A stretch of 64,000 bases of DNA from NCBI RefSeq assembly GCF_023558375.1, contig NZ_CP083761.1, forward strand, positions 1,043,001-1,107,000. The letters are read 5' to 3'. The notes under the pieces are model-generated. The model worked only from the letters and a program-made list of their open reading frames with translations. It was not told the origin of the DNA and searched no databases. The stretch is from Chroococcidiopsis sp. CCMEE 29 (GTDB lineage: Bacteria > Cyanobacteriota > Cyanobacteriia > Cyanobacteriales > Chroococcidiopsidaceae). Position numbers and translations under genes: made by a program. Shown here in pieces: positions 54,704 through 63,682 of this stretch (position 1 is the first letter of the stretch; each line of letters starts with the position of its first letter).

Positions 54704-56209
54704 GTGGCTGGAGTATGGTCATTTAGCGATCGCTACCGGATTTTACACATGACCTGGTTTGCTTTCTTTTTAAGCTTTGTGGTCTGGTTTAACTTCGCGC
54801 CTTTTGCACCAACCGTCAAAGCTGAGTTAGCTCTAAGTGAACCTCAACTAAGAACGATCGCCCTGTGTAACGTGGCATTAACAGTTCCGGCGCGAATTAT
54901 TGTTGGCATGATTCTGGATCGATTTGGTCCGCGGATTACCTACTCATGCCTACTGATTTATGCTGCGATTCCTTGTCTGACATTTGCATTCGCACAGAAC
55001 TTTAGTCAGTTGGTCTACAGCCGCTTGGCATTAAGTATTGTTGGGTGTGGATTTGTGATTGGCATCCGCATGGTAGCCGAGTGGTTTCCCCCTAGAGAAA
55101 TTGGTTTAGCAGAAGGTATTTATGGCGGCTGGGGTAACTTTGGTTCGGCAGGAGCAGCGTTTACTCTCCCTTCAATCGCAGCTGCAACCGCCTTTTTAGC
55201 TGCTGGTCAACTTAACTGGCGGTTAGCGATCGCCCTGACGGGGATTGTTGCCGCTGTCTACGGAGTAATTTATTTCTTCAGTGTCCAAGATACGCCCTCT
55301 GGAAAAGTCTATGAACGACCTGAGAGCAGCGCCGGGATGGAAGTAACAACTAAAAAGGACTTCTGGTTTCTGCTGCTGATGAACATTCCCCTAATTGGAA
55401 TTTTGGGCGTTCTGGCTTGGCGCTTAAACCAAGTTCAGTTCCTCACTTCAACAACATTATATGTAATCTGGTTTCTGCTGGTGTGCTTATATGCGTTTCA
55501 ATCCTACAACATCTGGCAGGCAAATAAGAAGTTGATGACGGGCGAAAAGCGTTATTCTCCTGCAGATCGCTATAAGTTCTCCCAAGTCGCCAACTTAGAG
55601 CTAGCCTATGTTGCTTGTTTCGGGTCTGAGCTAGCCGTTGTTTCGATGCTGCCAACGTTTTTTCAGCGAGGCTTCGGATTAAATGCGGCGCTGGCAGGGG
55701 CAGTTGCTGGAATGTACGCATTCATGAATCTGGTAGCCCGCCCAGGAGGCGGCTTGATCTCTGACAAAATTGGCAGCCGCAAGTGGACATTGGCAGTCAC
55801 GTTAGCTGGTACGGGGATTGCCTATCTAGTATTTAGCAGTCTGGGTGGGAATGTGGCGCTTCCCTTAGTTGTAATTATGACCATGTTGACCTCGTTTTTT
55901 GTGATGGCAGCAGAAGGTGCGACTTATGCAATTGTGCCACTGGTTAAGCGCCGAGTGACCGGTCAAATTGCAGGGAATGTCGGTGCTTACGGCAACGTGG
56001 GAGCAGTCGCTTTCCTGACTATTTACAGCTTGTTACCCAACGATCGAGCGGGCGATCAGATCTTTTTCCAGATGCTGGGCGTTGTCGGCTTGATTGTGGC
56101 TAGCCTTTGTGCCTTCTTCCTCAAGGAACCTGAAGGCTCCCACGGTGAGGAGGATGAGCTACCACTGACAGCGCCCAAAGTTCCTGTTTCAAAACATCGC
56201 GAATTTTAA
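54704..56209 (+). CDS. nrtP: Nitrate/nitrite MFS transporter NrtP
   Basis: 501 residues, 12 membrane segments. Nitrate-porter features: WFAFFLSFVVWFNFAPF in helix 1, CGFVIGIRMVAEWFPPREIGLAEGIYGGWGNFGSAGAA (nitrate signature with conserved Arg), and the second signature GQIAGNVGAYGNVGAVAFL. A central insertion of about 80 residues between helices 6 and 7 (residues 205-290) is typical of the NrtP/NapA group. Start is GTG at 54704 with AGGAGAG ten bases upstream. It is induced presumably by NtcA through the box at 54392. Followed by clc, psiE-like and narM genes in the same direction. Confidence 0.92.
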   Translation: MAGVWSFSDRYRILHMTWFAFFLSFVVWFNFAPFAPTVKAELALSEPQLRTIALCNVALTVPARIIVGMILDRFGPRITYSCLLIYAAIPCLTFAFAQNFSQLVYSRLALSIVGCGFVIGIRMVAEWFPPREIGLAEGIYGGWGNFGSAGAAFTLPSIAAATAFLAAGQLNWRLAIALTGIVAAVYGVIYFFSVQDTPSGKVYERPESSAGMEVTTKKDFWFLLLMNIPLIGILGVLAWRLNQVQFLTSTTLYVIWFLLVCLYAFQSYNIWQANKKLMTGEKRYSPADRYKFSQVANLELAYVACFGSELAVVSMLPTFFQRGFGLNAALAGAVAGMYAFMNLVARPGGGLISDKIGSRKWTLAVTLAGTGIAYLVFSSLGGNVALPLVVIMTMLTSFFVMAAEGATYAIVPLVKRRVTGQIAGNVGAYGNVGAVAFLTIYSLLPNDRAGDQIFFQMLGVVGLIVASLCAFFLKEPEGSHGEEDELPLTAPKVPVSKHREF

Positions 56210-56239
56210 TCCAAAATCTAAAATCCCAAATTGGTAGCC

Positions 56240-57622
56240 ATGTCGTCAACGGCTTCAAATCAATCAACCCAGATCGCCACTAACAATCCCGATCCGGCAC
56301 AAGACACTCCCAGCTATGAGCGAGAGCTGGGCTATCGGCAAACCATTCTTTGCTCAGCAATCATTGGCATTGCTGGAGGATTAGTTGCAACCGGATATTA
56401 CTACGTCTTAGAGGGAAGTTTACATCTTGTCTGGCATACACTGCCGCAGTTTCTAGCACCGTACTTTCCTACAGCCATTCCCCCCTGGAACTATGTGTGG
56501 ATTGCTACTACCATTGGTGGGTTTCTCGTCGGTTTAACATTACACTTCATGGGGCTTCCTGGTGAAGTTGCCTTAGTCGTTGACAAGGTACACGATCCGG
56601 GTCGAGTGTCACTGCGCCAAACCCCAGCGATGATTGTTGCCTCACTGTTTTCAATTACTGCTGGGGGTAGTGCCGGACCAGAAGCCCCGCTTGTACAAAT
56701 TAATGGCAGTTTTGGCGGCTGGTTGGGTAATAAGTTGAAGCTGACTCGCCCTACAACCCGGGTACTAACTTTCTGCGGAATGAGCGCGGCACTCGGAGCC
56801 TTCTTTGGCGCACCTCTCGGTGGTGCACTGTTTGCCCTAGAAATTCCCCATCGTCGCGGATTGGAATATTACGAGGCGATTATTCCAGCTGTCTTAAGCG
56901 CGATTCTCAGCTTTTTTGTGTTTCGATTTAATACCGGGCTGACGATTGGTGGGATGTACCACTTTGCTGCTATTCCTAAGCTTTCACTAATGAATCTCGG
57001 TCAGGGTGCATTACTTGGAGCGCTCGGGGCACTAGTTGCGATTATCTTTATTTTCCTGTTCCGTAGTATTGGGTATTTAAGCCATTATCTTGAACATCGC
57101 ACAATCCTACTCGCTACTTTGGGCGGTTTATCAATTGGGCTGATTGCTTTGGCTTTTCCTCAAACCCTGTTTTTTGGCGAAAAAGAGATTGAACTTATAG
57201 TAGAGACAGGGGCTACATTTGGGATTAAGATGTTGCTGCTAATCGTCTTGGCTAAAATGCTGGCGGTCAGCTGCACTCTCCACTCTGGTTTCCGGGGAGG
57301 ATTCATTTTTCCGCTGTTTTATATTGGCGCAGCAGCAGGCTTAGCAATTTCCCTGGCTGTTCCCCAAATTCACCCAACAATTGGCATGATCTGCATGATG
57401 GCAGCAGTCAACGTAGCAGTTACTAAAACGCCAATTAGTACCACTGTAATTCTCAGTGTGCTTTCTGACACAGCAATGGTTCCCGTCCTTGTCATTGCCA
57501 GTTTCGTTAGTTTCCTGTTAACGACCCAGGTGTGCTTAATTCAGACTCAGCGATCGCGGGTGACAGTTGCTGCCGATGAAGCCAATAAAATTGACCTCAG
57601 TGTTAGTGCTTCCGCCGGCTAG
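56240..57622 (+). CDS. CLC-family anion channel/transporter
   Basis: 460 residues from ATG 56240 (a TTG at 56231 is the alternative), about 11 membrane helices. Seen: GGSAGPEAPLVQINGSFGGWLG, with the gating glutamate in PEAP corresponding to E148 of the E. coli antiporter; FFGAPLGGALFALEIPHR, where the internal proton glutamate (E203 position) is Ile; and SGFRGGFIFPLFYIGAAAG, the GxFxP-like motif. The lost proton glutamate suggests a channel or an uncoupled carrier. The N-terminal 30 residues are hydrophilic. Its place in a nitrate cluster suggests nitrate or chloride as the balancing anion, an inference. Confidence 0.85.
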   Translation: MSSTASNQSTQIATNNPDPAQDTPSYERELGYRQTILCSAIIGIAGGLVATGYYYVLEGSLHLVWHTLPQFLAPYFPTAIPPWNYVWIATTIGGFLVGLTLHFMGLPGEVALVVDKVHDPGRVSLRQTPAMIVASLFSITAGGSAGPEAPLVQINGSFGGWLGNKLKLTRPTTRVLTFCGMSAALGAFFGAPLGGALFALEIPHRRGLEYYEAIIPAVLSAILSFFVFRFNTGLTIGGMYHFAAIPKLSLMNLGQGALLGALGALVAIIFIFLFRSIGYLSHYLEHRTILLATLGGLSIGLIALAFPQTLFFGEKEIELIVETGATFGIKMLLLIVLAKMLAVSCTLHSGFRGGFIFPLFYIGAAAGLAISLAVPQIHPTIGMICMMAAVNVAVTKTPISTTVILSVLSDTAMVPVLVIASFVSFLLTTQVCLIQTQRSRVTVAADEANKIDLSVSASAG

Positions 57623-57714
57623 TAGATTCGTGCCTTTAAATGACAGCATTGTCTTAGCCTGCTCAATCAAGTATGCTCTCCTCATGTCCTGCTGTTGAAT
57701 ACAGATATAAGACA

Positions 57715-58182
57715 ATGGTGCCATTTAGGAAAGTATCAAAGCAAATTACAACAGTTTGCAAGGATCAGAGCTTTCTGAACCTGATTGAAAACATGGAGGG
57801 CATCATCTCTAAAATTCTCTCCATTGCAATGTTGGTGGTCATCATAGTTGCTATTGCCGATCTGGGCAACTTTCTGATTCGAGAGCTGTTATCAGAACCT
57901 TATGGATTCTTTAGCACTACGTTAATTGAAATTTTCGGACTGTTTTTAAATATTTTGATTGCTCTAGAAATTTTAGCTAACATCGCAGCATATTTAAAAA
58001 AACACTCCATTCAAGTTGAGTTAGTTATCATTACTTCTTTAATTGCAGTTGCTCGTAAACTGATTATTCTTGATCTGGCAAAAACAACAGGAGTACAGTT
58101 AATGGGGCTAGCAATCGCTATTATTTCCTTGTCAATTAGTTACTGGCTGATTCGTCACACCAATGCCAGACAAGCGCGTTAA
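57715..58182 (+). CDS. PsiE family membrane protein (phosphate-starvation-inducible type)
   Basis: About 155 residues from ATG 57715 (ATG 57673 is possible). Four hydrophobic segments: ILSIAMLVVIIVAIADLGNFLI, TLIEIFGLFLNILIALEILANIAAYL, VELVIITSLIAVARKLIILDL and LMGLAIAIISLSISYWLI. The sequence ITSLIAVARKLIILDL is the PsiE-family hallmark. Function is unknown; in E. coli PsiE is induced by phosphate starvation. Here it lies in the nitrate cluster, 93 bases after the clc stop and 18 before narM. Confidence 0.78.
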   Translation: MVPFRKVSKQITTVCKDQSFLNLIENMEGIISKILSIAMLVVIIVAIADLGNFLIRELLSEPYGFFSTTLIEIFGLFLNILIALEILANIAAYLKKHSIQVELVIITSLIAVARKLIILDLAKTTGVQLMGLAIAIISLSISYWLIRHTNARQAR

Positions 58183-58200
58183 ATATAGGATTACGCTTTT

Positions 58201-58653
58201 ATGGGAGAGTTTTTTCAATTCGAGGCAGATTTTGTAGAAAGCCTGCGCTGCATTCCGATGCAGGTACGGTATAAGCTGGATACTTGCGGTATTAAGCTGA
58301 AATTATCCCATTGGAACCATTTCAGTTCAACTGAGCGTCAAGCTTTAGTTGAGCAGCCATGCGCCACGCAAACTGAGATTCAAGCCTACCGGGAATTTCT
58401 CCAACAGCTGGTTCAAAAACATAGCGGCGAAGCAGCACAGGAACTGCCAGTAGAGCCGCACCCGGCTTGGATGAATGCCACCACCCTTCCACCCGAGCTT
58501 CAGGATAGGGCTAAAGAAATTGGTGTAAAAATCGCGCCTCACCAATGGGCAGCCTTGACTCCGTTGCAACGCTTTGCTTTGATCAAACTCAGCCGCCCTA
58601 GTCATGAAAACAAAAACTTTTTACCAGCAATGAAGGAATTCCATCTGCTTTAA
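58201..58653 (+). CDS. narM: Nitrate reductase associated protein NarM
   Basis: 150 residues, soluble. Recognised by FQFEADFVESLRCIPMQVRYKLDTCGIKLKLSHWNHFS and WAALTPLQRFALIKLSRPSHENKNFLPAMKEF. In cyanobacteria NarM is required for nitrate reductase activity and is encoded near nitrate assimilation genes. narB itself is not in this window. ATG 58201 starts 18 bases after the PsiE-like stop; the next gene follows after 10 bases, so the cluster appears to be one transcript. Confidence 0.85.
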   Translation: MGEFFQFEADFVESLRCIPMQVRYKLDTCGIKLKLSHWNHFSSTERQALVEQPCATQTEIQAYREFLQQLVQKHSGEAAQELPVEPHPAWMNATTLPPELQDRAKEIGVKIAPHQWAALTPLQRFALIKLSRPSHENKNFLPAMKEFHLL

Positions 58654-58663
58654 AATTGCCGGC

Positions 58664-59413
58664 ATGACAGATCTTGACTATGTGTGGCTTCCTCCACCAA
58701 CAGACTTAACAGTAACAAGTAGTGATGTTCATGTCTGGCGTGCTGCCCTTGCTCAACCAGCAGCGCGCGTTCAACAGTTGGTGCAAACCCTCTCCGCTGA
58801 TGAGCGAATACGGGCAGAACGTTTTTACTTTGAGCGAGACAGGAATCGTTTCATCGTTGGTAGAGGGCTACTCAGGATCGTCCTAAGTCGCTACTTAGGC
58901 ATTGCTCCAGATCAATTGCAATTTTATTATGGTTCGCGTGGCAAGCCAGCTTTAGCGGAAACACTAAGCGAGAGTAAGTTGCGTTTTAACTTGTCTCACT
59001 CCGAAGAAATGGCACTGTATGCGGTGACACGCGATCGCGAAATCGGGATCGACATTGAATACATCCGCCCAATTACCGAAATGGAGCAGATCGCCAAACG
59101 CTTCTTTTCAATTCAAGAAAATGCTGTGTTTTGCACCTTACCTCCGAACCAGAAGCAAACAGCCTTTTTTAATTGCTGGACGCGCAAGGAAGCTTATGTG
59201 AAAGCGATTGGAGATGGATTAGCTTTATCCCTGACTCAGTTTGATGTCTCACTAACTTCCGGTGAACCAGCGAGACTGCTAGCCATTCAAGGCGATCGCT
59301 CTGCCGCTAACCACTGGTCTCTCCAAGAAGTGAAACCTGCCCCCGGTTACGTAGCTGCTTTAGCTGTAGAAGGGCATGGCTGGAACCTCAGCTGTTGGCA
59401 ATGGCAAGATTGA
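58664..59413 (+). CDS. 4'-phosphopantetheinyl transferase (Sfp/HetI type)
   Basis: 249 residues, the size of Sfp-type enzymes, which load phosphopantetheine from CoA onto carrier proteins of fatty-acid, polyketide or peptide synthases. Motifs: FNLSHSEEMALYAV with the CoA-binding His, REIGIDIEYIRP (Mg-binding Asp-Ile-Glu), and FFNCWTRKEAYVKAIGDGL (W-x-x-KEA-x-x-K). It is a full-length enzyme. Position directly after narM with a 10-base gap is probably only co-transcription; a functional link to nitrate is not evident. ATG 58664 is preceded by a weak purine stretch. Confidence 0.9.
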   Translation: MTDLDYVWLPPPTDLTVTSSDVHVWRAALAQPAARVQQLVQTLSADERIRAERFYFERDRNRFIVGRGLLRIVLSRYLGIAPDQLQFYYGSRGKPALAETLSESKLRFNLSHSEEMALYAVTRDREIGIDIEYIRPITEMEQIAKRFFSIQENAVFCTLPPNQKQTAFFNCWTRKEAYVKAIGDGLALSLTQFDVSLTSGEPARLLAIQGDRSAANHWSLQEVKPAPGYVAALAVEGHGWNLSCWQWQD

Positions 59414-59542
59414 CCAAAGAAGGGGTCTAGAGGAAGATTACTCAATCGGTGCTTGGTCTTGTGAGGCGCAAAGCGCCTTTTCATCCCTGACCCCCGCTCC
59501 CTGGCCCCTTTTAAAAAGGTAAGTCTGGGAAAGTAGACATTC

Positions 59543-59725
59543 TTAGTTGGGGGGTTGCTGAACAACTGCTTGGGAGAAAGTGAATGCCCACTCCGGCCAA
59601 ATTTCGCTAATCAGTTGTAGCTGCTCCCTGGTAAGATTCTTAGCTGCTTGCTCCGCTCTATGGGGAGCTACCCCAGCTTTGACTAGTTGATCTTTGTAGG
59701 AATTTTCTAGCTTTTGAGTCTTCAT
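59543..59725 (-). CDS. Small conserved helical protein
   Basis: 60 residues: MKTQKLENSYKDQLVKAGVA, then PHRAEQAAKNLTREQLQLIS. Soluble, helical, with WPEW near the C-terminus. The pattern of a short UBA-like helix bundle is suggested, but no family is named. ATG 59723-59725, preceded by AGAGAATT. Convergent with the phosphopantetheinyl transferase gene. Confidence 0.45.
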   Translation of the reverse strand: MKTQKLENSYKDQLVKAGVAPHRAEQAAKNLTREQLQLISEIWPEWAFTFSQAVVQQPPN

Positions 59726-59853
59726 AATTCTCTACTTGCACTTGCTTTTAAGCATGCAAACCGTCTGTTTGCGATCGCGTTCAAGAACCTGGATGACTTC
59801 ATGTGTAAGTTGTATGTTTTTCTGTTTGAATTGGTTGATTTATCCAGAATTCA

Positions 59854-60336
59854 CTACAAATTTGTTAAACCAGGCAAATAGTCAAGGTTTAGGGTTTCTT
59901 CGGAAGTGAAGGGACAATGTTCAGGAAAAGTATCAATCGGTAAACTTGTTTTCTCGCTAGCATCTTCCCTAGCCTCCGCGTAGCAATCAGCAAATATCTC
60001 TAGCAAGAATGGCTTGAGACTAGGACTATCGTTTACCAATAACTTTATTTGCCGGCGCTGTTCTCTAATAGTATTTTTCCAACCTCTAGCACAGGTTTGT
60101 CTTTCCTCTTCCCAGTATGCTAGTTTCAAAAGATGTTCTAGTAGGATAGTTAATCGATTTCTGAGCTCGCGTTTGTCGGCTTTAGCCAATCCTTCTATTT
60201 CCTCAACTAGGCTATCTAGATCTAACGCTTCAAAACGTCGCTCCCGTAACAACTTGACTGTTGTTTCTAACCATAGACAATAATCCTGGTCGTAAAGAGC
60301 TGAGTTTTGATTAACTTCCGGTAGTTGAGTAGTCAT
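59854..60336 (-). CDS. DUF29 family protein
   Basis: 160 residues from ATG 60334-60336 (AAGGAG upstream; the frame is open to 60384). DUF29 signature: LYDQDYCLWLETTVKLLRER, LDLDSLVEEIEGLAKADKRELRNRLTILLEHLLKLAYW, and GWKNTIREQRRQIKLLVNDSPSLKPFL. A very common cyanobacterial family of unknown function, often with many paralogues and near mobile DNA. No signal peptide. Isolated gene. Confidence 0.88.
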   Translation of the reverse strand: MTTQLPEVNQNSALYDQDYCLWLETTVKLLRERRFEALDLDSLVEEIEGLAKADKRELRNRLTILLEHLLKLAYWEEERQTCARGWKNTIREQRRQIKLLVNDSPSLKPFLLEIFADCYAEAREDASEKTSLPIDTFPEHCPFTSEETLNLDYLPGLTNL

Positions 60337-60560
60337 AGCGATTTTGACTCCTTTACTCATTATTGTAGTTTTCTTGGCTTTCAACTCCTTGCCAGTGCTA
60401 AATTGGAGCGATCGCCTCCAAAGTCTGCCACACCTGATGTATAGATCTCAATGGCTCGCTGAGCCTGTGATTCTTCTAGAACAATCGCGCGACACTGCTG
60501 ACTCATGCGATCAGGTCTAAGAAATGGATGATTGCGATCGCGTTCAAGAATATGACTTAC

Positions 60561-60869
60561 CTAACGCTTTTTCATCACTTTAGGCAGAGGAAAATAAGAA
60601 ATCCTTGTATTCTGAGGAGGAGGGAATGGCGCCTTGCTTCGATTCATTAAAGCAATTAGTGTTAGAAAACCAATCGCTAGATGTGAAATTGGCAATCCGA
60701 TTAGCCAAGGCTTCATTAACTTAAAGAAGGTAACCGGTTGAATGACTAAGCCTAAATTATTCAGCAGATTCTTCCCGCCTTGAGCCTTGTCCCACCACTC
60801 ATGCTCTCTAAATTTATCCCTAACTGGGTCTATTAGTTGGTTTACACCTTGAGCGACAGTATTGTTCAA
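60561..60869 (-). CDS. Small hypothetical membrane protein
   Basis: Up to 102 residues. QLIDPVRDKFREHEWWDKAQ, then one hydrophobic segment (GLPISHLAIGFLTLIALM, about 57-75) and a basic Pro-rich tail (PKVMKKR). The only upstream start is a TTG at 60867-60869 without a usable ribosome site, so the true start is unclear, and the ORF could be a remnant. No family recognised. Confidence 0.35.
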   Translation of the reverse strand: MNNTVAQGVNQLIDPVRDKFREHEWWDKAQGGKNLLNNLGLVIQPVTFFKLMKPWLIGLPISHLAIGFLTLIALMNRSKAPFPPPQNTRISYFPLPKVMKKR

Positions 60870-60893
60870 ACCTTGAGATAGCTATAACTTATG

Positions 60894-61847
60894 CTACTCC
60901 CTAGCCTTTTTCTGTTTGTGCTTCACCACTGAAACCGCACCTAACACTCCTAGCGCCAATATACCCAACCCAGCAGAAGGTTCAGGGACGGACTTAGCGG
61001 TAAGCTCTGACAAGGCAAATTCTGCCACTTTTTCATGTCCAGCAGTGGTTGGATGAAAGTTGTCCCAGAAAAAATATTCATCCGGCTTGGAACAGCGGAC
61101 GAAGGTGGTTGTATCTAAGCAAGCGTCAGTTACATTTGTAAAACCAAACTCTGCCGGATTAGCGATCACCTGTTTAAATAGGGAATTTACGTCGAGCTGG
61201 ATGATGTTGGTGTCAGTTGTCTGGCTCAAAAAGTCGCTGCTAAAGTTCAAACCTGAGTTATGCAATGCAGTCAAAGTATTAAGGCTGCTGGAAAACTGAT
61301 TATCGGCACGTGGACCTGGAAGTTCACCCAAATCTGGTAGGTTAACCACCATGATATCTTTAGCACCGTAGTCGGCAAGACTGCTTACCGCTGTTGTCAA
61401 ATTATTGACTGGCACGATTGGGTCAGTAGCGCTGCGACTGAGGTAATCATTGAAACCAGCCCAAACAATATAAAGTGCATCTGGATCGGCTTGCGCGTTA
61501 GTTGCCTTGAAGCTATCGATCTGCTGCTGCAATCCCGGTAAGCCCTCTAAACCAGGAATCAGGGTATTTCTGCTCCCAGTATTGGCACCACCGAAGGCGA
61601 AGTTACTTTGCGGATTAGGAGTTAATCCCAGATCTTGTGCGAGGTATTCTACCCAAACCGGACCATTGGAAAAGCGTCCTTGATAATAGAGTGGGCTTGG
61701 GGGAATTCCTGTAGCATCAAAGGAATTGCCAACATCGGAGGCACTGTCGCCAAATACGTACATCTGGCTAAAGCTTGCAGCCGTTGCTCTGAGTGGCAAC
61801 ATGAAAGAAAATAGAACAAATCCTGTAGCTAGAATTTGTTTTCTCAT
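60894..61847 (-). CDS. SGNH/GDSL-type esterase with PEP-CTERM sorting signal
   Basis: 317 residues. Signal peptide 1-23 (ILATGFVLFSFMLPLRATA). Block I MYVFGDSASDVGNSF holds the catalytic Ser. Block II region FAFGGANTGSRN has the Gly, block III YIVWAGFNDYL the Asn, and block V DEYFFWDNFHPTTAGH the Asp and His. The C-terminal VPEPSAGLGILALGVLGAVSVVKHKQKK is a PEP-CTERM signal: VPEP motif, membrane helix, basic tail, so the enzyme is exported and processed by an exosortase-type system. Substrate unknown. Confidence 0.9.
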   Translation of the reverse strand: MRKQILATGFVLFSFMLPLRATAASFSQMYVFGDSASDVGNSFDATGIPPSPLYYQGRFSNGPVWVEYLAQDLGLTPNPQSNFAFGGANTGSRNTLIPGLEGLPGLQQQIDSFKATNAQADPDALYIVWAGFNDYLSRSATDPIVPVNNLTTAVSSLADYGAKDIMVVNLPDLGELPGPRADNQFSSSLNTLTALHNSGLNFSSDFLSQTTDTNIIQLDVNSLFKQVIANPAEFGFTNVTDACLDTTTFVRCSKPDEYFFWDNFHPTTAGHEKVAEFALSELTAKSVPEPSAGLGILALGVLGAVSVVKHKQKKARE

Positions 61848-61975
61848 AGTTATTTTTTATCAGCGCTAAAGAAACTCAGGTTTTTCACATACATTTTTAC
61901 ACTTTAAGTTATCAGAAATTTTACTGAAATTATTTAAAGCTTCTGTGAAGCTACATGAGTAGTGGTAAGTGCTAA

Positions 61976-63457
61976 TTATTCACTACTTGAGCTATTTGAT
62001 GGTTCAGGCTCCGATGTAGCTGATGGCTGGCTTTCTTGACGCTGTACTTGCAGCGCTTCTTGAGCAGATAATCCCTCGCCAGCACTGCCAAAGTACCATA
62101 GAGCAGCTGCCGCTTCTGCACGGGTAACTGGTTTCTTAGGCTGAAATAGCGTGGTATAGCCGAATACCCGACGGATATTTGACTGCTCGCTATTCTGGAA
62201 ATCTGCCAACACTGCTCGCATTGCTTTAGGGTCAATCCGAGCTGCATCTTGAAAGCCCCAAGTTTGTTGGACGGCATCTACTGAAGCATTTGGCAAACCT
62301 TGGCGGGTATCTAGAGGCACTTTCCAGAGAATTAGTTGCTCCCGGGTTAGGGGTGCATTGGGACGGAACAAAACTGCTGTCGAATCTCCAGACAAGGGAC
62401 TGGGAATCAAGCCAGCCTCTGCTAATCCCTGAATCTCTGGGAAATCTGGATCTGTACGCGGCACATCTTGAAACGCCGGTTGAGAGGTTTCAGAGGCTCC
62501 ACGAATTTGTTTGGCTGGGCTGTTCACATGCATCGCATTGTTGGCAGCAACTAACCAACGGGCGTATTCGCGGTGGCTAATGGTTTTAGTGGGTTCAAAC
62601 TGGCTTGTATTGGTAGATTGGTTGCTCTTAGAGCCAGTTGGTTCCAGGTTTAACACACCCAACGCTGCCAAGTCTTCTACATATTGCCGTAATTCTTCTG
62701 GTGCTTTGTTGATGTCTGTGAATTGGTTGCTAGTTGCAGCAGTCTGTAGATTAGGATCGGGCGCTTGGGCTGGTTGGCTTGGTGTTTGTGGTGGCACGGG
62801 ACCAATAAAGCCTGGTTCACTCGGTTGTGGTGCAGTTGCCTCTACATCGTTAGGTTGCCCAGCTATCAGATTGGCGCCACGAACGTATTGAATAGTGAAT
62901 TCTGTGGCTACCTCTGAATTTTGCCCTACTACAGGTTGGCTTGGTGGTGTGGCATTGACATTATTGTTGGTGGCTGAACTAGCTGGAATCAATACTGTCA
63001 CCTGCAAATCATCCCGACGAGCCTCAAAGGTACCTCCCTGTCCATCAATTGGCTGGCTCAAAATCTCCCAGTTGTTTGCTTGAAATTCTTTTTGGTAAAA
63101 GCTTTGAACTAAGTTGCTGGGGTCAGAAGTAAGCCAGCGAGTCTGCTGAGTCTCGTTAGCCTGCATAGAGTCAGGTTCACCAGTGGCTTGAGGAGTAGGC
63201 TGTGTAACTTCCTTTAGCTGGGCATTTGGATAGAGCGGGATGTCTTGTGGGAAATCAGGCGGCAGCTGAGCGATCGCCTCAGGTTGCCGTTTGGAGTTAT
63301 CAGCAGAACCAAACGTAGCCGGATTCTCTCTCAGCCTAGGGTCAGCAGCCAACATTTGCTCAAGGCTCTTGCCTATGGGAACGTTGGTGCAGGCAGTTAA
63401 CGAAGCCAGTAAAACAGCTAGACTAACTAGTTTGGCAGTGTGTCTAGGGGGCAACAC
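61976..63457 (-). CDS. SLH-domain lipoprotein
   Basis: 493 residues. Lipobox ending at Cys23 (LASLTAC), so a membrane-anchored lipoprotein. Residues 60-175 form a globular domain (DIPLYPNAQLKEV ... NLVQSFYQKEFQANNWEILS) of the kind found in cyanobacterial outer-envelope proteins. A long Pro/Gln/Thr/Ser linker (175-240) follows, then SLH-like units (QFTDINKAPEELRQYVEDLAALGV, PAFQDVPRTDPDFPEIQGLAEAGL, RVFGYTTLFQPKKPVTRAEAAAALW). The C-terminal 25 residues are a Ser/Glu-rich tail. It probably links cell wall and membrane. Divergent from sasA, with 225 bases between. Confidence 0.85.
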   Translation of the reverse strand: MLPPRHTAKLVSLAVLLASLTACTNVPIGKSLEQMLAADPRLRENPATFGSADNSKRQPEAIAQLPPDFPQDIPLYPNAQLKEVTQPTPQATGEPDSMQANETQQTRWLTSDPSNLVQSFYQKEFQANNWEILSQPIDGQGGTFEARRDDLQVTVLIPASSATNNNVNATPPSQPVVGQNSEVATEFTIQYVRGANLIAGQPNDVEATAPQPSEPGFIGPVPPQTPSQPAQAPDPNLQTAATSNQFTDINKAPEELRQYVEDLAALGVLNLEPTGSKSNQSTNTSQFEPTKTISHREYARWLVAANNAMHVNSPAKQIRGASETSQPAFQDVPRTDPDFPEIQGLAEAGLIPSPLSGDSTAVLFRPNAPLTREQLILWKVPLDTRQGLPNASVDAVQQTWGFQDAARIDPKAMRAVLADFQNSEQSNIRRVFGYTTLFQPKKPVTRAEAAAALWYFGSAGEGLSAQEALQVQRQESQPSATSEPEPSNSSSSE

Positions 63458-63682
63458 GGCAATTCAGAAAGATACTATTAACTCTTACGCTAACGCAGAT
63501 ACCAAGCTTCAGAGGAGTGAGCAGTGAGGAGTGGTTAGTGAGGAGCCTTTAAAGCCTACCTATAGGCAAAATCTAAAATAGAGATTAAATTTAAGAGAAA
63601 GTAAATTTAAGATGTAAAAGTTAGTAAATTTCACTCTTCTCAAAACGTTACCTGTTTGTTGCCAGTGCAGAAACAAGATTAC

